From assembly GCA_036924285.1 (NCBI GenBank), contig JAYKYS010000011.1:3162001-3226000 (forward strand): a stretch of DNA of 64,000 nucleotides. Direction: 5' to 3'. A program made the position numbers and the translations under genes. Source of the stretch: Asterella californica. Lineage: Eukaryota > Streptophyta > Marchantiopsida > Marchantiales > Aytoniaceae. Below the pieces are notes generated by a model. That model did no database searches and was not told the origin of the DNA. It saw only the letters and a list, made by a program, of their open reading frames with translations. Below, in pieces: positions 58,640 to 64,000 of the stretch. Position 1 is the stretch's first letter; each line of letters begins with the position of its first letter.

Positions 58640-59632
58640 TCACATCCGACGCTGCTCAGCCAATCCAAGGCTAACAATCCATGTCAAGCAATTGAAGTCC
58701 ATTGCTTGACCCAATACTTGACGACGTGAAGTCTCCGACACCGAAGCTACTGCCGTTGTACCCATAGCGAAACCCATCGCTCGTTTTCTCTCATCGGCAT
58801 TGAGCTCCACCAACTGTCGTAATTGAGCATCCCACACAAGCCCAGGTCCTCCATCTCTGTAAACATGTGACGCTGGAAAGCTTACCAAAGTGGGTAACGC
58901 TACCACGGGCCGTCCCACTAGGTTCATCACTGCCATGGGTGACCTATCGACAACTCTCACTACTTGAGATCGTCGCTCTGCATCTAAGATGTCATCAATT
59001 GTGAGGTGTTCTGATCGTCTCACTGCATCGTGTGTTCGCTTGAGCACCTCCTTCGATAACAAGTTCGTCCACCACAACTGTGGACAATGTGCATGAGATC
59101 CTACTCTCGCTGCATCTAACAACACTGCCGGTCTGACCCAGGACCGCACTTGGTACACACTCGTCATCATTTGTGTACGAGCATCACCCAACAAAGAAAC
59201 ATTCTCCAAGATGTACGTTGGAGAATCCACCGGATGCGTCTGAAGATATCATAAGATTCGTAACATCATCCAGAACATCCTAGATCGCGGGTCATGTAAA
59301 CCCTGACCTCTCCCAGCACGCGTGTGACCTTGACATGACCACCCGACTATCACCAAGTGAATGATGCCAACAAACGTGAGATCCTGCGCCCTCAGCAACG
59401 AAATATTTGACGGTAATGCTTGCTGGTATCCTCTAACAATTGATATGGACAACAACTCAGGATATCTCTACACCAAACGTACCACATGACGCAATGAGAT
59501 GCATCTCGTAACCTCATCTCTCTCCACATACAAGTATCGCTGTACTCGCATGTCTGCTTGCAATACCGCAGCCAAACATGTACTGATTCCTCCAAATAGC
59601 TCCAGCACACACACACCCTCCCCTAGATATTG
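58640..59632 (-). pseudogene. C5-cytosine DNA methyltransferase domain inside the gypsy polyprotein
   Basis: One continuous minus-strand frame of about 325 codons with only two stops (TAG 59468-59470, TGA 59249-59251). Motif I is VLELFGGIST near 59580-59610 (SAM binding); the following YLYVERDE fits the acidic residue of motif II. Motif IV is VGWSCQGHTRAGRGQGL near 59290-59360, with the catalytic Cys present but Ser in place of the usual Pro of PC. Motif VI is ILENV (ENV at 59198-59206). Motif VIII-like LWWTN, then the target-recognition stretch, motif IX/X-like ERKRAMGF and RRQVLGQAMD close the domain. The layout is closest to DNMT3/DRM-like enzymes. It sits between the protease and RT, in the protease-linker frame. 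It would methylate cytosines; this copy is dead. Confidence 0.88.
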
Positions 59633-60468
59633 TCATACAATGAGAGTCATATCCAATGGTGATAAGGTCACAGGGCCAGTAGCAGGAACAACCTTTGGTT
59701 CTTCTACTGGTGGTACAAAGGCTTCACTCCAAGCCTGCTGCACCAACCGATCAGCATATTGCTGCAACTCTCCACTCGAACTCCAGAGTGGAACATCCAA
59801 GGTAGATGGTACTACCGTAGTCATGCTAGGCATGTCGTCCATCTCCTCAAAGACCGGAGTATCCTCCGCATGAACATTGTCCTCTAACAACTTGCTCGGC
59901 CAAGTGATGACCGAACTGAACCCTGGAACGGATGCCATCGTCCTTGGTGTAGGCTCCATTGTCCCAACTCTAGCACTGAACCGCATTGGTAAGCGGCTCA
60001 CTTGTCCCTCACCGGACTGCCAACCTGGTCTGTAAGATGTTGTCTCTGTCCAATAATTGATCACAAACCCCATAAGATATAACACAGCACCTCCAACCAA
60101 TACATCATAAGACTCCGTGGTCGTAACGATGGCTTTGGCTCTTATCATGTGAGGTGATCTGGTCAAATTCTCACCATCAACGTCTCACATGTCATGTGTA
60201 GAGCTGTACCTCCTGATCCTCATAGAGATGGCTGTTGCTGGAATGGACATCTCTCAACCTCGGACTTCCTCAGACCCAAGCCAATACACGCCGTCTTCCT
60301 CAAAATCAACGGTTGGGCTCCAGAGTCTAACAAGACTTTCTGCGGTCGATACACCTTTTCTGACGGTGCCACCAAACAGAAGATATCACTTCTGTTGTCC
60401 AACAACACCACACTTGGGACCAAACCAGCACGGTCAATCGCCGGTCTAGCTGGTAACTCATCTAACAT
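59633..60468 (-). pseudogene. Aspartic protease and linker of the gypsy element
   Basis: ORF 60220-60468 holds VLLDSGAQPLILRKTACIG, the DSGA active-site motif of retroviral-type proteases. A frameshift near 60190 leads to ORF 59633-60166, which starts with a protease-like end (TTTESYDVLVGGAVLYLMGF) and continues as a Pro/Ser-rich linker to a TGA at 59633-59635, directly followed in frame by the methyltransferase domain. Confidence 0.75.
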
Positions 60469-61058
60469 GACAGCCGCCGCTTGTCAAGTACCACTGTTAG
60501 CTGTCTTGATCCTCGACTCCATGGACGCATCTACCGTCTCTCACTGAACCACCTCAGCACTAGAGGTAACAACATCCTCGCTCTTACTAAGCGTGGTCGC
60601 CAACTGAAACACTGGAGCTAAGCTGACTCCCAATGTCCTCATATCCGTGGCTGAAAATAGTGGGGCTCACAAAACTGCTGTAGCCGTCCCCAACATCGGG
60701 TTCGACATCGCATCCACAGACGTCGAGGGTTGACGTACATCACCCTCACTCCTGGATGTCGATGCTTCCAACTCCACTGCATCATCGATAGACCGTTTAG
60801 GAACCATAGACGTGATCGTCAACGCCTCCGATAACGTGAAGGATTGAGGAAGCCTGGTCTGTCTACTAGCCTCTCCGCCTTGTGGATCCAACTCCACTGA
60901 CGCACCTCACGGCTCAGAGGCACGTACTGCATCTCGAGTCACTGCCGCCAGATGTCTCAATCTCTGTCACACCAGCCATGAAGTCGAAGTCACCTCCTTC
61001 TCCTCCATAAGACGCGGAAGCCTCTGTTCCACCTGATCTCCGTTGAGCTATAGCCATA
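60469..61058 (-). pseudogene. Low-complexity linker of the gypsy polyprotein
   Basis: Same frame as the protease ORF (for example 60667-60897, rich in Ser, Thr, Glu), interrupted by stops. No domain. Confidence 0.5.
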
Positions 61059-61412
61059 CTAGCTATCCTCAATTCGGCAAGCCATACCTGCTTCTGACGT
61101 CGTAGCAGACGGTGGACCGACCGGTCCTCTCCCAGATGCTGGACCTCTATCTCCAGCTCGACCACCACGGTCTCCTTGAACTCCTCCGTCTCGTCCACGA
61201 TTAGCCTTCCCTTGCCGTAGCTCGAGATGAAGATCAAAACAACGGTCACTACTGTGACCAAGTCGTCCGCAATACTCACATTGCCTAGGTACCGCTTGAG
61301 ACGTCCTTGACGTCTCATAACCACCTCTCCTCTGTGGACAATCCTTTTGCTGATGAAGACCATCACACATCCAGCAAAGACCCGCTTGCTGTTGACTAGA
61401 GAAGGACAGCAT
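61059..61412 (-). pseudogene. Gag C-terminal part with two CCHC-type knuckles
   Basis: The ORF of 117 codons contains CWMCDGLHQQKDC and CEYCGRLGHSSDRC (C-x2-C-x3-[GL]H-x4-C), then an Arg/Gly-rich tail (GDRGGRAGDRGPASGRG). Nucleocapsid-type RNA binding. The overlapping longer ORF in another frame (60914-61621) is mostly a shadow. Confidence 0.85.
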
Positions 61413-62507
61413 GGGCTTCTACCCACCAGATCCTCCAACACCTCCTTGGGACCGTGACTGCTCCGCACGATCTTTACCACCACCACCACCACGCTGTTGC
61501 GTAGCTTGTGATCCTCAAGAAGAGGTGGTCGCCCCATGTGGTGTCTCCTTGCTGAACCCAGCAACCACCACTCTCTCCTCCACCATGTTGAGCTCAATCC
61601 GCTCAGCCAAACCAAAGACAACCGCTAACTTCAGAGCAGTCTCTCTAAGAAGAGTGGCATCTCTGACTCTCCTACGCAGCTCCCCATCTAGTATCCCATA
61701 CTAGAACTAGACTGCTTGTGCTTCCGTCACCCTTTGAGTAACGCTGATCAACCGCCTCATGTGAGTAAACGGCTCACGTATGCTCTCTCCAGTCTTCCGC
61801 TGGAACTCCTACAGACTCCTCAACTTATCGGTCCGCACACCTTGATAGTTCTTCCTCAAACATTGGAAGAACTAAACCACAGGGTTAAACCCTAGTGGTA
61901 TCACGCTCACACTACCACCTGCTCCACTACTAGTGGACGCACTGTCGGTAGTAGGTACTCCGCCACCTGTGGATAAACCACTACTACTGGCACCCCAACT
62001 CGTAGGTGCTACGCCTCTTGAAACTGCGCAAGTAGTGATAGAAACGTAGTTGGGAGAGCAATGTTGTCTCCACAACTCAATCTCCATACTGTAGTCTCGT
62101 TGGAACTCATGATAATCGTCCATCGACGGTCCCTCCAAGTGCTGGAACAAACCCTTCCACGTCATGAAGGGTGTAAACAGTTGTGGGTTCCGCATCTGCT
62201 GTAGATCGCACCAACAGTCGAACTCTTGGATGGAGTCATCCAGCTCGATGATACCCACTGTACCCGAGTAACGTCGAGGTCCCTTCATGGCCTCATAGAT
62301 CTCGTCCATGTCCCACAACAAGGGTGTGGTGACACTCGACTCATCACCAGAAAACACGCTATCTACGTCTGACTCGTCCTCTAGAACAACGGACGGTAAT
62401 GGTGTAGGTAGTCGATACCTCACCCCACTTTGTGTATATCCATTGTCCGAGAAGTCCTCACCAGAATCTCCCGAGAACTCCGTGATGAGAGAATCTCGGT
62501 AACACAC
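61413..62507 (-). pseudogene. Gag N-terminal and capsid part of the gypsy element
   Basis: The 211-codon ORF 61872-62507 begins MCYRDSLITEFSGDSG, has an acidic N-terminus, a capsid-like stretch (LFTPFMTWKGLFQHLEG, MDDYHEFQRDYSMEIELW) and a Ser/Gly/Thr-rich end. The frame then breaks repeatedly until the knuckles. Start chosen as the first Met of the frame; upstream sequence has stops. Confidence 0.65.
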
Positions 62508-62640
62508 TCTCCAACCAGAATGTCGAAATCTCCGTCACCACCATTATCGTATAATATGTTTTTCTGTCTAAGAATACACGGGGTATATGGCTATGTAGAG
62601 ATAAGTGATTTGAACAGGTTGGCTCTGAACCTTGATCTTT

Positions 62641-64000
62641 CAACCCTAATGCTCTCTATCTACTCTTCTCGGACAAGTGACATTGTATCTCTCGACTCAA
62701 GGTTAAAGGTTGCTACGGTCCAATGATACGTATAAGTTGTACAAATTTGTGTTACATACAAATCCTTTTGTACTCTATCTAAATACTTAGCTCTGTACTA
62801 TCTACATGCAAGTAACTCTAAATCACTAGAAGTATGATTTAACAACTTCTCAACGACGCTAGCTACCCATCAGTTTGGCCGCCACAACTCTATTTGATAC
62901 AACCGAAAGATACTATAAGATCGCTCGACCAACATGATCGAGTCTAGATACAACTTGCTCTACACCCTGGCCTACCAAGCATTCCAGCAAGGTAAAGCAT
63001 GCATGCTCCAAGACACTATTCAGATCTCAATATAGCACCAACGGCGATAGTACCTGACAGCTCCGAGAATCCAAACAGCGGCTTAAGACTCATGACGACT
63101 CCGTTCTTCTTCATCACCAAGAGCTGAAATCAGCCCCACACCTTCCAATGTCGAGTTGTATGCAGGCATGGCTGTTTCAGCAACAAACTCATCTCCAAAT
63201 TGCTCGAAAATGACCAAAGTGACAATAGATGTGACCGAAAAAATCCGAAATCACTAATGATAGAAGTATCTTTGAACTTTGAGACCTCAGTCCTCCCAAA
63301 CCAGTCGACCAGTGATGATCAAACTTCACAGGAAGTTTGATTGGACCCTTCACTCCTATCCTAAACAATTTTCAGGTCGAAATCTCAAACCAATTCTCAT
63401 ATATGGATCAAACCGTAATCTATGCTAACTTAAGAGCTTTACAGACCCAGGTACATTTGATCCAAGATTCTGAACAAACTACTCGACCATTTGAGATGAA
63501 ACTTCTCAAGTATCTTACTGATAAGACATACTTCAATCCTGGAAAGTTTCACTAAGAAATTTGACTCAGAACTCAAGCAATAGCAACCTATCCATGACTA
63601 TCACAGTTCGCTGTTCCCGTCTCATCACATCTGCACTTCTCAACTTCAATCGGTCGGTTCACAATCCAAATCGATCAAGAATCTGATGAAATTGATATCA
63701 AAACAACCAGCACGTCGTCAGCTCTCCAACCCAACAGACAGCTCTTCAAAACTCCTCACGAGTCTCTCAGAACAACCTAAAACGTAGCGGTAGATACAAA
63801 TTTCATCCCCTTCCACTCAATCGATCATAACGCCCTCATCCTTCTATCAAATTGATCGATTCTTCAACCCAGATTGTAGCCCCGGTCGAGAGCTTTCCAA
63901 CCATACCCTTCATTTTGCGAGTGGCCCTCCGAAGCCTCCAGAAACCACAGAAACGTTGCGAGGATCAGCTAGAACACCACTGGTCCAAAAGTAGACCAAT
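62641..64000. other. No gene recognised
   Basis: Probably the flank or the missing 5' LTR region of the gypsy element. No sequence matching the short repeats at 54.6-55.2 kb is seen. Short ORFs only. Confidence 0.45.

Larger units (their letters stand above)
55160..62640 (-). mobile_element. Large Ty3/gypsy element carrying DNA methyltransferase and PHD-finger domains, inactive
   Basis: Minus-strand order: gag, two CCHC knuckles, aspartic protease, C5-DNA-methyltransferase domain, reverse transcriptase, RNase H, integrase, PHD-type zinc finger, polypurine tract. RT before integrase is the Ty3/gypsy order. About 7.4 kb remain. A sequence near 62610-62630 (minus AAGGTTCAGAGCCAACC) weakly resembles a primer-binding site, so the 5' LTR would lie above 62640 but is not recognisable. 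Many frameshifts and stops show that it cannot move. Its two extra domains are described separately. Confidence 0.85.

Noticed and set aside
60914..61621. 235-codon minus-strand ORF in the gypsy element
   Set aside because: It overlaps the zinc-knuckle frame out of register. The CCHC motifs are in the 61059-61412 frame, so most of this ORF is a frameshifted shadow.
62600..62640. Firm primer-binding site for the gypsy element
   Set aside because: Only a partial match to the initiator tRNA-Met complement and no LTR beside it; left as a remark in the element entry.

Overview
The window looks like nuclear DNA of a land plant. The ubiquitin is of plant type (Ser19, Asp24, Ala57), there is an L-type lectin receptor kinase, CCCTAAA-like telomeric motifs occur, and most of the rest is plant-style retrotransposon debris. 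A bryophyte, possibly a liverwort such as Marchantia, is my best guess from remembered resemblance of the retroelement ORFs and of the LRR protein; that guess is low confidence. Gene density is very low: one intact gene (polyubiquitin), one intact kinase domain that has lost its ectodomain, one single-exon LRR protein that looks truncated, and a few unrecognised ORFs.

Layout. 1-9 kb: the LRR (ROCO-like) fragment on the minus strand, degenerate repeats, and a possible second decayed gene at 8-8.8 kb. 10-14.7 kb: a decayed Ty3/gypsy-type element with a GAAGAC/GTCTTC-rich leader, a Ser/Lys-rich ORF, a 157-bp tandem array, and gag joined to RNase H by an internal deletion. 14.7-17.5 kb: AT-rich, empty. 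17.5-27.3 kb: a tandemly duplicated polyubiquitin locus. The right copy (25540-26457) is intact with four units. The left copy is a two-unit pseudogene split by a Ty1/copia element (18793-23733) with clear LTRs, primer-binding site, polypurine tract and 5-bp target duplication. 28-36.8 kb: AT-rich DNA with telomere-like motifs and, at 32.7-33.95 kb, an array of imperfect palindromes. 36.8-38.9 kb: a lectin receptor kinase locus whose lectin half is on the opposite strand to its kinase half, with strong palindromes at the junction. 39-40.5 kb: non-LTR reverse transcriptase remnant. 41.2-42.05 kb: the same 157-bp array family as at 13.3 kb, inverted. 42-49.5 kb: mostly empty, with a gypsy scrap at 47.3-47.7 kb. 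49598-51203: a Pack-MULE-like element with 80-bp terminal inverted repeats and a 10-bp target duplication, carrying pieces of a PMP22/Mpv17-family gene and a caleosin gene. 52.5-53.8 kb: LINE remnant. 55.16-62.5 kb: a large decayed Ty3/gypsy element on the minus strand.

The most notable object is that last element. Between its protease and reverse transcriptase it encodes a C5-cytosine DNA methyltransferase domain (motifs I, IV, VI, VIII and X recognisable in one continuous frame), and after the integrase it ends in a C4HC3 PHD-type zinc finger. This copy is dead (stops, frameshifts, altered catalytic motifs), but the architecture is a retrotransposon that once carried both a DNA-methylation writer and a putative chromatin reader. 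DNA-methyltransferase-bearing gypsy elements have, as I recall, been reported from charophyte algae; the combination with a terminal PHD finger in a land-plant-like genome deserves a second look.
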